From Acidobacteriota bacterium (GTDB taxonomy: Bacteria; Acidobacteriota; Blastocatellia; Pyrinomonadales; Pyrinomonadaceae), in the NCBI GenBank assembly GCA_016718135.1, contig JADKEF010000016.1, positions 1 through 64,000 on the forward strand: DNA of 64,000 nucleotides. The letters run 5' to 3'. Numbering within the stretch: the stretch's first letter is position 1; each line of letters opens with the position of its first letter. The notes beneath the pieces were generated by a model, which worked only from the letters and a program-made list of their open reading frames with translations, was not told the DNA's origin and did not search any database. The translations under genes and the position numbers were made by a program. Of the stretch, positions 47,147 to 56,717 are shown piece by piece.

Positions 47147-47443
47147 TTAACCAAATGTCTTCTTCATCCACCAACGCATCCCGACGAAGAGGAAACGGTA
47201 GTCTTTCATAAATTCAGGTGGCTTGCCTTCGAACCAATGTCCGATAAACTGCAGGATCCAGCCAACGACAAACAAGCCCAACGCAAAACGCCAGAAGCCG
47301 CCTACGAAAAACGACGGGATGACCAGAAGTATCGAAACGGCGATCATCGGGATGCCGAATTGGTGCGTCAGTTTGTTCATCGGATGCTGGTGACTCTCGG
47401 AGTATTCGTCGATCCAATCGTCCCATGTTCGTCCGCCCATCAT
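47147..47443 (-). CDS. DUF962 (Mpo1-like) membrane protein
   Basis: A 98-residue protein with two membrane helices. The signature SESHQHPMNKLTHQFGIPM gives the conserved histidines, and GWILQFIGHWFEGKPPEF follows the second helix. It matches the DUF962/Mpo1 family; yeast Mpo1 is an Fe-dependent dioxygenase of 2-hydroxy fatty acids. Whether this protein has the same activity is not shown. Confidence 0.85.
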   Translation of the reverse strand: MMGGRTWDDWIDEYSESHQHPMNKLTHQFGIPMIAVSILLVIPSFFVGGFWRFALGLFVVGWILQFIGHWFEGKPPEFMKDYRFLFVGMRWWMKKTFG

Positions 47444-47486
47444 AAGGTTTTCTCCGGTGTGATTTTGCGTTTATATTACACCAAAA

Positions 47487-47963
47487 CTATCGGCGATGCA
47501 GTATTTTTACAACCAGTTCGTCGCCGAGTTCGTGGACTGATCGGCATTCGAAATCATCGAGAAAATCAGACGGCATGAAGGTATCAGCGTCCTCGACGTC
47601 GACTGGCACCTCAGTAACGATCCAGCTATCGATCACATCGGCAAACTCGGCGTATGTCTTGGCCCCACCGATAACAAAAACATCGCGATTGAGATATTTA
47701 GCAAGCTCGACGACCTCGTCGACACTGCTGAGTTTCATAACGGCCCGGTCGGTATCGACATCACCGCTGCGGCTGAGTACGACATTGAGACGGTCCGGCA
47801 AAAGCCTTCCGATCGAACGCCACGTGTTCGCTCCCATCACGACCGCATTACCGCGTGTCGTTTCCTTAAAAAACTTCAGATCGGCACTGTAATGCCACGG
47901 CAGTTTTCCGTCCTTGCCGATGGCCAGATTCTTTGCGATCGCGACGATTCCGATGATCGACAT
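47487..47963 (-). CDS. folA: Dihydrofolate reductase
   Basis: A 158-residue enzyme making tetrahydrofolate with NADPH. IGIVAIAKNLAIGKDGKLPWHYSADLKFFKETT read in parts, VVMGANTWRSIGRLLPDRLNVVLSR and DVFVIGGAKTYAEF are the classic blocks. I start at MSIIGIVAIA (47963); the longer frame is not family-like. It follows the DUF2071 gene by 7 bases on the same strand. Confidence 0.93.
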   Translation of the reverse strand: MSIIGIVAIAKNLAIGKDGKLPWHYSADLKFFKETTRGNAVVMGANTWRSIGRLLPDRLNVVLSRSGDVDTDRAVMKLSSVDEVVELAKYLNRDVFVIGGAKTYAEFADVIDSWIVTEVPVDVEDADTFMPSDFLDDFECRSVHELGDELVVKILHRR

Positions 47964-47970
47964 AAACTTG

Positions 47971-48669
47971 CTAGTTGATAGTTTTGCCTTTATAGACCGA
48001 GACTTCCGATCCTTTTGCGAGCAAGACCGAGTATGGCTTTTGTTCGGACAAAAACGCAAATTCCGGCCCGTAGGTTTTGCCAAAATCTACGTCGATCTGC
48101 TCGTTCTTAACCGAGAAAAGCTCCCATTTCGGATGCTCGACCTTGTATTCGTCGACGCGATCTCCGCGATCAGTGTAGCCCCAATAATGCTCGATGATGA
48201 ATTCGCCGTGTGAACCGCTGGCTGGTACGCCTATGCTCTCATCGATCTCGACGCTGAGGCGATTGCGGCTATAGTTTCTCTCCCAATCATAGGAAACCAT
48301 TGTATCCGTTCGCTCGTGCGACATATGCCAACATTCGTACGGCTCGCCATAAACGACACGTGCAACCGTCGCGATCGCCCAACGCGGGACAATCTCTTTT
48401 ACAAAACAAACGGCCCGGCGTGTCTCGTCCTCCATCACGCGTTTGGTGTAAAAACGCAGGTTTACTTCCTCAAAATTAACATGAAACGGGATCGGCAGAC
48501 CGAGCACTCGCGTCTCGAGAAACATAAATCCGACGAGGCTGACAAAACATTTGCCCTCGTTAAGATCGATCTCCGTACCGCGCGGGACTCGCCCCGCGAG
48601 CACCGACGGATCGACCTCGTAGTTCGCCATGATCAGATCCTTCCATTTTGCGGTTAAGAATTTTTGCAT
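47971..48669 (-). CDS. DUF2071 (YqjF-like) protein
   Basis: A 232-residue cytoplasmic protein. MANYEVDPSVLAGRVPRGTEIDLNEGKCFVSLVGF in parts, FEEVNLRFYTKR, and EHYWGYTDRGDRVDEYKVEHPKWEL match DUF2071/YqjF, a family with an acetoacetate-decarboxylase-like fold and unknown function. Its start overlaps the SelB stop as TAATG, and DHFR follows closely, so it is part of a four-gene run. Confidence 0.85.
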   Translation of the reverse strand: MQKFLTAKWKDLIMANYEVDPSVLAGRVPRGTEIDLNEGKCFVSLVGFMFLETRVLGLPIPFHVNFEEVNLRFYTKRVMEDETRRAVCFVKEIVPRWAIATVARVVYGEPYECWHMSHERTDTMVSYDWERNYSRNRLSVEIDESIGVPASGSHGEFIIEHYWGYTDRGDRVDEYKVEHPKWELFSVKNEQIDVDFGKTYGPEFAFLSEQKPYSVLLAKGSEVSVYKGKTIN

Positions 48670-50585
48670 TACAAGATCACGCGTTTTTCACCCGCGCGGA
48701 CTGTGACTTTCACGCGGTCAAAATATTCGAGCAGCGGTATAGCGTATTTTCGCGAAATACCGGCAAGATCCTTGAATGTGGACACATCAACAAGGCGGTC
48801 AGTCGAATTTTCGGCGTACTTCTTCAGTTTGCCGATCAACCCTGTAATTACCTCGCCCGCGAAATAGAATTCCTCGGTAACTTTAACAAGTTCCCGTGAA
48901 TCAAGAAAAATCTGTACGAGCTTTCTCGCTTGTACGACCGAGATGTTTGTTCCCGCGATCGACTCATTGATCGCCTCATCGAGCCGTGGAACTTCTAGTC
49001 CGCGAGACTTGTAGAGGATCCGAATCCTGTCAGACACGGAGGTTTCCCCTGCCGAGAGAACTTTTTCGTACCTCGCGATCTTGATCGTGTCGTCTGTCGT
49101 AACGATCTTCTTTGCCGCCTCGAGAGATGTGATCACGGCCTGGAAAATCTCATTCGGCAAGTAGGCGAAAGATGTTTCGCGAAGTGTCTCGCGAGTTATG
49201 CCTTTCGCGAGTGGATGCTGGTTGTGAAAAACCTCGACGGCTTCGACCGCGGAGGTTTCCAGTTCACCGAATACCGTCATCGCGATGTATCTTCCTCCCG
49301 CATCTATGCCAGCCCCGGATTTGATGACAGACTGGACAGCTGACTTCAACACCGTCGCCGCAAGGCCCGTTCGAGCCTGTAGATCAGCGAACGTTAACCC
49401 CGCCGCATTGCTCGCATTGATCAAAACCTCGACCGTCGTATCAGCCTTGGTCGATGACAGTAGCCCGTTGAGAAAACGTCGGACTTCGACAAGGTCTTTT
49501 CGTCGGTGTTTTGACGCAAGATTGTCGATAACAACACCACCGCCGATCGTCATTTGCGGTGAATAGCTTCGGATGATAAATCGCTCGTTCGGGATCGCAA
49601 CGATCGGTTTTTCCATCGTTAGCTGTACGAGATCTAGGCCACCAGGTACGATCTCGCCCCCGTCGTTCAATACCGAAACGCGGGCAAGCACCTCGGTCGT
49701 CCCAATATGAAACCGGACGCGCTGACGCGAACGCAGCGGCTTTGGTGAGCCGGAAAGAACTTCGATCTCAGTATCAATTATCTGAGTCGGTATCAGCGTG
49801 GTGAGTTCCGCGAGCATCATCCCGCGTTCAATCTCGTGGTGATCGACGCCGGCGAGATTCACAGCGACACGCTGCCCTGCACGGGCCGAAGCTACCGATT
49901 TTCCATGCGTCTGGAGGCCGCGAACGCGAACTTTTTGCGAGGCAGGAAGCAATTCAAACTCACTACCTTCCGTTATCTCGCCCGACGCGAGCGTTCCCGT
50001 GACAACGGCACCAAAGCCCTTCATAGAAAAGCTCCGGTCGATCGGCAGCCGCATTACGCGATCAATCTGTCGCTCTTGCAGAGCGCACGCAGCGTGCGAA
50101 AGAGCATCACGGATCTCCTCGATGCCGTCACCTTTTTGGGAACTGACCGCGATGATCGGCGAGAATTCGAGAAACGAATTCTCGACCAATTCGGCAGCCT
50201 CGAGCTTTGCAAGTTCCAGAGTTTCGTCATCGACAAGATCACATTTGGTTATCGCGATCAGGCCTGACCGAACATTCAACAACCGACAAATATCAAAATG
50301 CTCACGCGTCTGCGGCATCACTCCGTCGTCGGCCGCGATGACAAGAATGACGATGTCGATACCGCTGGCTCCGGCGAGCATGTTTTTTACGAATCGTTCG
50401 TGGCCCGGAACGTCAACAAAACCAATATGCGTATCGCCCACGCTCATCTCGGCAAAACCGATATCGACCGTTATTCCGCGACGCTTTTCCTCAGGCAAAC
50501 GGTCAGCGTCCGTGCCGGTCAGAGCTTTGACCAAAGAGGTCTTGCCATGGTCGATGTGGCCCGCAGTGCCGACGATAACGTCCAT
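48669..50585 (-). CDS. selB: Selenocysteine-specific elongation factor SelB
   Basis: A 638-residue GTPase that delivers Sec-tRNA to in-frame UGA codons next to a SECIS hairpin. The G domain has GTAGHIDHGKTSLVKALTG, DVPGHERFVKNMLAGA and TKCDLVDD. EF-Tu-like beta domains follow, then C-terminal winged helices (from about residue 380) that bind the SECIS RNA. Length and domain order are normal. No selA, selC or selD is in this window. Its presence means the genome probably has selenoproteins, so in-frame TGA codons should be read with care. Confidence 0.93.
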   Translation of the reverse strand: MDVIVGTAGHIDHGKTSLVKALTGTDADRLPEEKRRGITVDIGFAEMSVGDTHIGFVDVPGHERFVKNMLAGASGIDIVILVIAADDGVMPQTREHFDICRLLNVRSGLIAITKCDLVDDETLELAKLEAAELVENSFLEFSPIIAVSSQKGDGIEEIRDALSHAACALQERQIDRVMRLPIDRSFSMKGFGAVVTGTLASGEITEGSEFELLPASQKVRVRGLQTHGKSVASARAGQRVAVNLAGVDHHEIERGMMLAELTTLIPTQIIDTEIEVLSGSPKPLRSRQRVRFHIGTTEVLARVSVLNDGGEIVPGGLDLVQLTMEKPIVAIPNERFIIRSYSPQMTIGGGVVIDNLASKHRRKDLVEVRRFLNGLLSSTKADTTVEVLINASNAAGLTFADLQARTGLAATVLKSAVQSVIKSGAGIDAGGRYIAMTVFGELETSAVEAVEVFHNQHPLAKGITRETLRETSFAYLPNEIFQAVITSLEAAKKIVTTDDTIKIARYEKVLSAGETSVSDRIRILYKSRGLEVPRLDEAINESIAGTNISVVQARKLVQIFLDSRELVKVTEEFYFAGEVITGLIGKLKKYAENSTDRLVDVSTFKDLAGISRKYAIPLLEYFDRVKVTVRAGEKRVIL

Positions 50586-50587
50586 AT

Positions 50588-51037
50588 TTAGAATACTTTA
50601 GAAGCGATGTAGAAAAACGCGATCGGAGGAATGAAGGAAAGACCGAGCGACATTGCTGTGAAAGCCAGCGAATAAAGCCACGCTTCTCGGCCCGAGCGAA
50701 TCTTGAAAAACGCAAGGAAAACTCGTTTGGTCAAAAGCAGAAAAATGGGCGGGAATAACAAGGCTATGACGATCGCCGCAATCAGTGTTGCTTCACCGCC
50801 GCTGACGCCCGACAGGTCACCGCTCCATGCCAGGGCGAGCATCGTGCCGATGATGACGAACGGGATGAAGAACCCGATGCAGAGGCTCAGATTGTTGGTC
50901 AGCATGACATACGCAACCGACTTCTGCGCTGACGCCCAGCCTTGGCGGATCAGCCAAAGAGTCTCTATGATGATAGCCGCGATGAAGCAGAGAGCAAATA
51001 TGCCGGTTGTCACCCATTCAATCGTTACTGACGACAT
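50588..51037 (-). CDS. Small membrane protein
   Basis: A 149-residue protein with about four membrane helices (IFALCFIAAIIIETLWLI, SLCIGFFIPFVIIGTMLALAW, TLIAAIVIALLFPPIFLLL and MSLGLSFIPPIAFFYIASK). No family recognised. It ends 2 bases before the SelB start and starts just after the sigma54 activator stop, so it is probably cotranscribed with SelB. Confidence 0.65.
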   Translation of the reverse strand: MSSVTIEWVTTGIFALCFIAAIIIETLWLIRQGWASAQKSVAYVMLTNNLSLCIGFFIPFVIIGTMLALAWSGDLSGVSGGEATLIAAIVIALLFPPIFLLLTKRVFLAFFKIRSGREAWLYSLAFTAMSLGLSFIPPIAFFYIASKVF

Positions 51038-51053
51038 TTAAATTTCCCCCTAC

Positions 51054-53153
51054 CTAGCTTGCATCGAGCTCGAACTGTTCGAGCTTGCGATAAAGCGTTT
51101 TTCGGCCGATATTCAATAGCCGAGCAGCGCGCGATTTATCACCGTCCGTGTAATCAAGCGTCGCCTCGATGACGCGTTTTTCGATCTCATCCATTGCCGA
51201 CGGCACCTCGATCTGGATGCCGCCGTTTCCGGCTAGCGTCGCCCTTTCGAGACGCGCGTGAGACGAACCTCCGTCCGCACTTCTCGCGATCGCTTCCGGC
51301 AGGTCGTCGATCTCGATCTGACGGCCCGAGGCGATGATGACTGCTCGCTCGACAGCATTCTCAAGCTCGCGGACATTTCCGGGCCAGTCGTAATTCACCA
51401 TTGCCCTCATCGCTTCCTTTGAGATGCCAGAAACGAAACGCCCTGACTTCTCCTTATAGTCATCGAGAAAATGTATCACGAGCGGATGAATGTCTTCGGC
51501 ACGCTCGCGAAGCGGCGGCAAAGTGATCGGAAATACTGATAGGCGATAGAAGAGGTCTTTGCGAAATGAGCCGTCCTCGATCGCACGTTCGAGATCACTG
51601 TTTGTCGCGGCAACGACGCGAACGTCCGTCTTTATCACCTGCTTGCCGCCAACGCGTGTAAACTCGCCATCCTGCAATACTCTTAACAAACGAACCTGTG
51701 CCTGCGGCGACATCTCGCCGATCTCATCAAGGAAAAGCGTCCCGCCATTTGCCTCTTCAAAGCGGCCTTGTCGCTGATTTCTAGCATCGGTAAACGCACC
51801 CTTCTCGTGGCCGAAGAGTTCGGATTCGAGCAATGTTTCGGGTATCGCACCGCAATTGATCTTTACAAAGGGTTTCGTCTCGCGGCCAGAGTTGTAATGG
51901 ATCAGGTTTGCGATCAGCTCCTTACCGGTTCCGGATTCGCCTGTTACGAGAACTGTAGTATTAGTGTTTGCTACATTTAGCCCAAGCTCGATAGCCCGTC
52001 GTATCGCCGGAGCCTGGCCAATGATCTCGCTTTGGCGTTGATGGAGCTCACTGCGAAGCCGCATCACCTCGGTCGAAAGTTGATCGCGTTCGAGAGCGGT
52101 GCCGATCTGGTCGGCGATGCCCTCGATAAGCGCGATGTCGTGATCCTCGAATTTACTCTGTTTGCTCCATACGAAACCGAGCAGGCCAAAAGCCCGCCCA
52201 GCTACATTGACCGGCGTGACCAACGCCGCTTTGCCGCGAAGCTGCGTATTAAAGAAAAGTCTTATAGCAAACGGCAATTCCGAATCGGCCAGTTTCAGCG
52301 TCTTCCCTTCACGCAGTAGCTCGCCGAGCGTCGGGAATGTGTCTAGGTCGACGGCCTTGTTGTGTTGCTCAAACATACGCAGCATCTTGCCAAGTTTTAT
52401 CCCTTCAGCCGACTTGAAGGTCACGAGCGAGATTCGCTTTTCGCCTTTGTCCAGAACACCGAGAGCACCGTAATCGGCTCCAACTAGATTGATCGCCCGC
52501 TCAATGACGCCTTCCGATACTTCGTTAAAATCGGAGTGTGAATTGAGCGTATTCGCGATCTCTAGCAAAGCATTGATGCGGCGCGATTCCTGCTCCTGTG
52601 ACACGTAGAGGCTCGTATAGCGATAGCCGATCGCGAGATGACGAGCGATCGATTCGAGAAATGCAACCTCCTCGTCGAGCCAGACACGGGGCTTTTTTGT
52701 ATCGTGTAGGCCAAGCAGACCGAGCACATTGTCCCCGACTCTAATCGGTATCACCAATAGCGACCGGGTATCCAAAGCCTTTGCAAAGAACTTAAGCGTC
52801 GTGTCCTTTATCTTCGAGACGTCATTTATCCGCAGCGGCTTGGTGAAATCGAGCTGCTCAGCGAGCTTAGCCGCATCGAACGGAAATTTGGTTCCCTGAC
52901 TCTTCGGGACGGACTTGTCCTTTCGCCATTCGTGGCTGATTACGAGGTCTTTGCCGCCGCTGAGCTGAAGCAGATCACAGCGGTCAGCCTGAAGCATCCG
53001 GCCGATCTCGGAGACGATAACGTTGAGAAAGCGTTCGAGATCGATGTCCGTCGGGAGGTCGGTCGCAAGGCGGTCGAGGATGCCCTCACGAGCTTCGTGC
53101 ATCGCAGCCTTGCGTTCGAGCGAGAGTTTGGCTGATTCCGGATCGATGTCCAT
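51054..53153 (-). CDS. GAF-GAF sigma54-dependent transcription activator
   Basis: A 699-residue regulator. Two GAF domains (about residues 25-175 and 190-365) sense an unknown ligand. The AAA+ domain has Walker A GESGTGKELIANLIHY, Walker B GTLFLDEIGEM and the sigma54 contact loop read as GAFTDA where GAFTGA is usual. A Fis-type HTH closes the protein (DKSRAARLLNIGRKTLYRKL). It would open sigma54 promoters. No target promoter is evident beside it. A perfect hairpin at 53200-53223, just upstream of its start, may be a binding site or a terminator of the gene before it. Confidence 0.92.
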   Translation of the reverse strand: MDIDPESAKLSLERKAAMHEAREGILDRLATDLPTDIDLERFLNVIVSEIGRMLQADRCDLLQLSGGKDLVISHEWRKDKSVPKSQGTKFPFDAAKLAEQLDFTKPLRINDVSKIKDTTLKFFAKALDTRSLLVIPIRVGDNVLGLLGLHDTKKPRVWLDEEVAFLESIARHLAIGYRYTSLYVSQEQESRRINALLEIANTLNSHSDFNEVSEGVIERAINLVGADYGALGVLDKGEKRISLVTFKSAEGIKLGKMLRMFEQHNKAVDLDTFPTLGELLREGKTLKLADSELPFAIRLFFNTQLRGKAALVTPVNVAGRAFGLLGFVWSKQSKFEDHDIALIEGIADQIGTALERDQLSTEVMRLRSELHQRQSEIIGQAPAIRRAIELGLNVANTNTTVLVTGESGTGKELIANLIHYNSGRETKPFVKINCGAIPETLLESELFGHEKGAFTDARNQRQGRFEEANGGTLFLDEIGEMSPQAQVRLLRVLQDGEFTRVGGKQVIKTDVRVVAATNSDLERAIEDGSFRKDLFYRLSVFPITLPPLRERAEDIHPLVIHFLDDYKEKSGRFVSGISKEAMRAMVNYDWPGNVRELENAVERAVIIASGRQIEIDDLPEAIARSADGGSSHARLERATLAGNGGIQIEVPSAMDEIEKRVIEATLDYTDGDKSRAARLLNIGRKTLYRKLEQFELDAS

Positions 53154-53199
53154 ATTTCCTAATTTAGATTCGAACGGAACGGGTCAAAATGTCAAGTTG

Positions 53200-53223
53200 A
53201 CACACTTCTGCCAAGAAGTGTGT
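53200..53223. promoter_or_regulatory. Perfect 10-bp inverted repeat before the activator gene
   Basis: ACACACTTCT and AGAAGTGTGT flank a 4-base loop. There is no T tract. It lies between the TPR lipoprotein stop and the activator start, both on the minus strand. Either a self-regulatory operator or a weak terminator. Confidence 0.5.
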
Positions 53224-53253
53224 AGATACGAAACACATTGGCCTGATTTTCTG

Positions 53254-54162
53254 CTAGTTTGGTCGCTTGACGGGCGGATTGGCCAGTCGGCTTCTGGGTA
53301 CTTCCTTTTGTGCCCCCGTCGGCGTGATCGGCTTCGTTGGCGTTGTTGCAGGCTTTACCGGCGGAGGTAGCTTTGTATTCGCTGGCGGAGCTGAGTTCGA
53401 ATTTGAACCGGATGTGATCGAATTCGAGTTTGTATTTGAGGCCTTGTTCGCCGCCTTATTGGCATTAGCATCCTTCGAGACGTAGTCAACACGCTGCCGT
53501 CCGGCCTCGGCATCCTCGAGCAGGGCAATGGCACGATCGTTCGACGCGTCGAGCTCGATAGCCTTCTTTAGCGCCGGAATAGCCTCGCGATACTGCGCGA
53601 GCTTAATGAGAACTGCTCCGAGCTCGGTCTGGTACTCTGTGTCGTCGGGCTTTAATTCGACAGCCTCTTTGAATTGTTTCTCAGCTTCCTCGTCCTTGAG
53701 TAATTTACTGTAGGTGCGGCCAAGATAGAAGTGGGCGGCATCATCTTTCGGATTAACTTTCAGCCATTTCTCATAGGCTTCGACGGCCTTTTCGAATGCG
53801 ACCTCGGAGCGTAGTTTGGATGTCTTTTGCTTACCTTCACCGATGGTTACCAGCGGAACGGGTTCGCCGGCACGCTCGAGTTGCATCTCCTGTACGCCAT
53901 ATGCGATCCCGAGCTTGAAATGAGCTTCCGCGAGTTCAGGATTCATTTCGATCGCTTGTTTCAACGCGGAAATTGCCGGCTCAGTCTGGTTTTCATCGAG
54001 AAGACGCGTGCCCTCGGCGAGCGCAGCATTTGCATCGGGAAAGCTGGTCGGGGCTTCGACAACCGCTGTATTTGCGACCTCTGTATTCGCTACGCTTTTC
54101 GAACAACTAAGGCCAAAAGACGCAACTGCTGCCAAGCAGAAAATAAGACCAAACTTCTTCAT
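53254..54162 (-). CDS. TPR lipoprotein
   Basis: A 302-residue exported protein. The leader LIFCLAAVASFGLSC ends in a lipobox-like cysteine, although Gly at -3 is atypical. Three or four TPRs follow, for example TEPAISALKQAIEMNPELAEAHFKLG, AVEAYEKWLKVNPKDDAAHFYLG and YREAIPALKKAIELDAS. The C-terminal 80 residues are a low-complexity Asn/Ser/Pro/Thr tail. Probably an envelope scaffold; partner unknown. Confidence 0.78.
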   Translation of the reverse strand: MKKFGLIFCLAAVASFGLSCSKSVANTEVANTAVVEAPTSFPDANAALAEGTRLLDENQTEPAISALKQAIEMNPELAEAHFKLGIAYGVQEMQLERAGEPVPLVTIGEGKQKTSKLRSEVAFEKAVEAYEKWLKVNPKDDAAHFYLGRTYSKLLKDEEAEKQFKEAVELKPDDTEYQTELGAVLIKLAQYREAIPALKKAIELDASNDRAIALLEDAEAGRQRVDYVSKDANANKAANKASNTNSNSITSGSNSNSAPPANTKLPPPVKPATTPTKPITPTGAQKEVPRSRLANPPVKRPN

Positions 54163-54183
54163 AACAAACCTAACAACCTACGC

Positions 54184-54534
54184 CTAGCCTGGCGGAAATA
54201 CGAATTGACGACCGGCGAGCAGATGAACGTGCAGATGAAAAACGGTCTGGCCGCCGTCGGAGTTCGTATTAATTACGAGCCGATAACCATCTTCGGCAAA
54301 ACCGCGTTCACGAGCGATCCCCGCTGCCGTGAACATCAAATGTCCAAGCGTCCCTTTGTCCGTCGCCTTCGCCTTATCCACTGAATCAATATGCTGACGC
54401 GGGATTATCAAAATATGCGTCGGCGACTGAGGTGCGAGGTCGTTGAATGCAACGCACACGTCGTCCTCATATACAAATGTCGACGGAATACGTCCGTCAG
54501 CGATCTTACAAAAAATGCAATCGTCCACAACCAT
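54184..54534 (-). CDS. HIT-family protein (HINT-like)
   Basis: A 116-residue nucleotide hydrolase/transferase. CIFCKIADGRIPSTFVYED at the N-terminus and the catalytic triad HLHVHLL near the C-terminus define the HINT branch, which hydrolyses AMP-lysyl and related phosphoramidates. It lies between murA and the TPR lipoprotein on the same strand. Confidence 0.92.
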   Translation of the reverse strand: MVVDDCIFCKIADGRIPSTFVYEDDVCVAFNDLAPQSPTHILIIPRQHIDSVDKAKATDKGTLGHLMFTAAGIARERGFAEDGYRLVINTNSDGGQTVFHLHVHLLAGRQFVFPPG

Positions 54535-54586
54535 CTTTGATGCGTTTATTTAACCACAGACACGCCGGAAAAGTGAATTATTTGTC

Positions 54587-55876
54587 CTATTCTCTCGTCG
54601 AGGTAATGCCCGATTTGATGCGTTCGATATTCGCACCAAGCGAGCGAAATTTGCGCACGATCGTCTCGTAACCGCGATCGATATGATAAACACGGTCGAT
54701 CAATGTCTCGCCCTCCGCACACAGAGCAGCGAGCACGAGCGAAGCAGACGCACGCAGATCCGAAGCGATAATCTTTGCCCCGGTCAATTGTGTCTTACCG
54801 CGAACGGTCGCCGTATTCCCTGAAACCGAAATATCCGCGCCCATCCGCTGCAATTCGGATACGTGCATAAATCGATTTTCGAATATCGTCTCCGTCACAT
54901 GCGAAACACCCTCGGCCTGCGTCATCAGGGCCATGTATTGTGCCTGCATATCAGTCGGAAATAACGGATGCGGCTCGGTCGTTACATCCGTTGCTTTCAA
55001 TCCGCCCGATGAGCATTTTACGAGCAAACTGCTCTGATTTAGCTCTTCGATCTCGACGCCTGCCTCACGAAGCTTTTCGATAACAGCGGTCAAATGGGTC
55101 GGATCGCAGCTCTTGATCTCAAGCTCGCCGCCCGTGATCGCAGCGGCAACGATGAACGTGCCCGTCTCGATTCGATCCGGAATGATAGTGTGCTCGGCAC
55201 CACCGAGGCCCTCGACGCCCTCGATCTCAATGATCGGTGTTCCCGCACCTTTGATGCGGGCTCCCATCTTGTTTAGCAGCTCGGCGAGATCCTCGATCTC
55301 CGGCTCCTGAGCAGCGTTTCTTATTGTCGAGCGGCCACTTGCGAGAACGGCGGCCATCATCACATTCTCAGTACCGGTAACCGTAACTTTCTCAAAATCG
55401 ATAGTGTTGCCAACCAATCGGCCTTTCGGAGCGCGCGCGACGACATCCCCCGATTCAAGCGAAACTGTCGCTCCAAGCTGTTCGAATGCTCTCAAATGTA
55501 GATCGATCGGCCGCGTTCCGATAGCGCAGCCGCCGGGCAAACTTACCTTTGCCTGACCAAATCGAGCAAGCAACGGCCCAAGAGCAAGTACACTCGCACG
55601 CATTGTTTTGACGAGTTCATAAGGAGCTTCGAATAACTCGACATTCTTCGCCGTCACCTTATGAGTACGCAGTTCCGGCGTCAAAACCGTTGCTCCGAGA
55701 TCCTCGAGAAGGCGCCGCTGCGTGATCAGATCCTTTACATACGGTACGTTATGCAGAATCACCGTTTCCGGTGTGAGCAATGTCGCGGCAAGACACGGCA
55801 ACGCCGAGTTTTTCGCCCCGCCGATTTCGATCTTTCCCTTTAGCGGCCGGCCGCCCCGCACTAAAAATTTATCCAT
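54587..55876 (-). CDS. murA: UDP-N-acetylglucosamine 1-carboxyvinyltransferase
   Basis: A 429-residue enzyme for the first committed step of peptidoglycan synthesis, transferring enolpyruvate from PEP to UDP-GlcNAc. GGAKNSALPCLAATLLTPE, the active-site cysteine in LPGGCAIGTRPIDLH, FPTDMQAQYMALMTQAEG and ENRFMHVSELQRMGADI are intact. I start at MDKFLVRGG (55876). The cysteine implies fosfomycin sensitivity in principle. It diverges from the ECF sigma factor gene. Confidence 0.95.
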   Translation of the reverse strand: MDKFLVRGGRPLKGKIEIGGAKNSALPCLAATLLTPETVILHNVPYVKDLITQRRLLEDLGATVLTPELRTHKVTAKNVELFEAPYELVKTMRASVLALGPLLARFGQAKVSLPGGCAIGTRPIDLHLRAFEQLGATVSLESGDVVARAPKGRLVGNTIDFEKVTVTGTENVMMAAVLASGRSTIRNAAQEPEIEDLAELLNKMGARIKGAGTPIIEIEGVEGLGGAEHTIIPDRIETGTFIVAAAITGGELEIKSCDPTHLTAVIEKLREAGVEIEELNQSSLLVKCSSGGLKATDVTTEPHPLFPTDMQAQYMALMTQAEGVSHVTETIFENRFMHVSELQRMGADISVSGNTATVRGKTQLTGAKIIASDLRASASLVLAALCAEGETLIDRVYHIDRGYETIVRKFRSLGANIERIKSGITSTRE

Positions 55877-55999
55877 AAGACACAAGAGCGACGGCCACAT
55901 TCCCGTCGCATTAACGATTCCTTATACGATCTAGAACGAAATGTTATCATACGTGGCTCCGTCGGCGTTAGCCAAATCAGCCACAGGCGTGGCAGAATC

Positions 56000-56027
56000 T
56001 TGTCGTTCCGTTCTCGCTAAATATATT
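56000..56027 (+). promoter_or_regulatory. Candidate promoter of the ECF sigma factor gene
   Basis: TTGTCG and TATATT with a 16-base spacer. TATATT ends 8 bases before the ATG at 56036, so the transcript would be nearly leaderless. Confidence 0.45.
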
Positions 56028-56035
56028 GCCTAAAA

Positions 56036-56644
56036 ATGGGTCCATCGGCAGACAAAACAAGAGATCTCGCACTGAAGGCATCCGATTCCGCCCGGCAAGA
56101 CGCCGCGCTGATCGAGCGTTGTCGCGCAAACGACCAAACAGCCTGGGACGAACTCGTCGAGCGTTATCAGCGCCTCATTTTTGCCATACCTCGCCGAGCA
56201 GGCCTAACGGAGGAACAATCATCCGATGTCTTTCAAGATGTGTTCCTGACGCTTTTCGAAAAGATCGACGAGATCGAGCAGCCGGACCGGATACGTTCGT
56301 GGATGGTGACGACGGCAAAATTCAAGACGTGGGCAGTGGTGCGCGGCTCGAAAGGATTTTATTCGCCTGAGACTGAGGAAGAAATGGATGCCGAAATGGC
56401 GGGTATCGCGGACGCCTCGCCGCTTGCTGACGAACTGTTGATCGAGCTCGAAGAGCAGCATCTGATCCGATCTGCCTTGAAGGAACTCGAGGAACGCTGC
56501 CAGCAGATATTGTCGATGATCTATCTGCGTGATCCCGCAGCGAGCTATGCTGAGGTCGCTGTCTCTATAGGTGTGGGCGAGACAAGTATTAGCCCTTTGA
56601 GAACGCGATGTTTAAAGAAACTCGCAAAAATACTGACTAAATAG
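56036..56644 (+). CDS. ECF-type RNA polymerase sigma factor
   Basis: A 202-residue sigma70-family factor. Region 2 reads WDELVERYQRLIFAIPRRAG, then SSDVFQDVFLTLFEKIDEI with WMVTTAKFKTW. Region 4 has LEERCQQILSMIYLRD and SYAEVAVSIGVGETSISPLRTRCLKKL. It lies upstream of a small beta-rich protein, a TPR-CHAT protease and a subtilase on the same strand. ECF factors usually control their own neighbours, so it may drive this module. No anti-sigma factor with a zinc motif is next to it. Confidence 0.9.
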   Translation: MGPSADKTRDLALKASDSARQDAALIERCRANDQTAWDELVERYQRLIFAIPRRAGLTEEQSSDVFQDVFLTLFEKIDEIEQPDRIRSWMVTTAKFKTWAVVRGSKGFYSPETEEEMDAEMAGIADASPLADELLIELEEQHLIRSALKELEERCQQILSMIYLRDPAASYAEVAVSIGVGETSISPLRTRCLKKLAKILTK

Positions 56645-56717
56645 CTACAGATGTCTTTTTCTGCACCTTCGCAGCACTGTTAGTTTGAGACAAGGCCACG
56701 CGGCCAACGAACTGATC

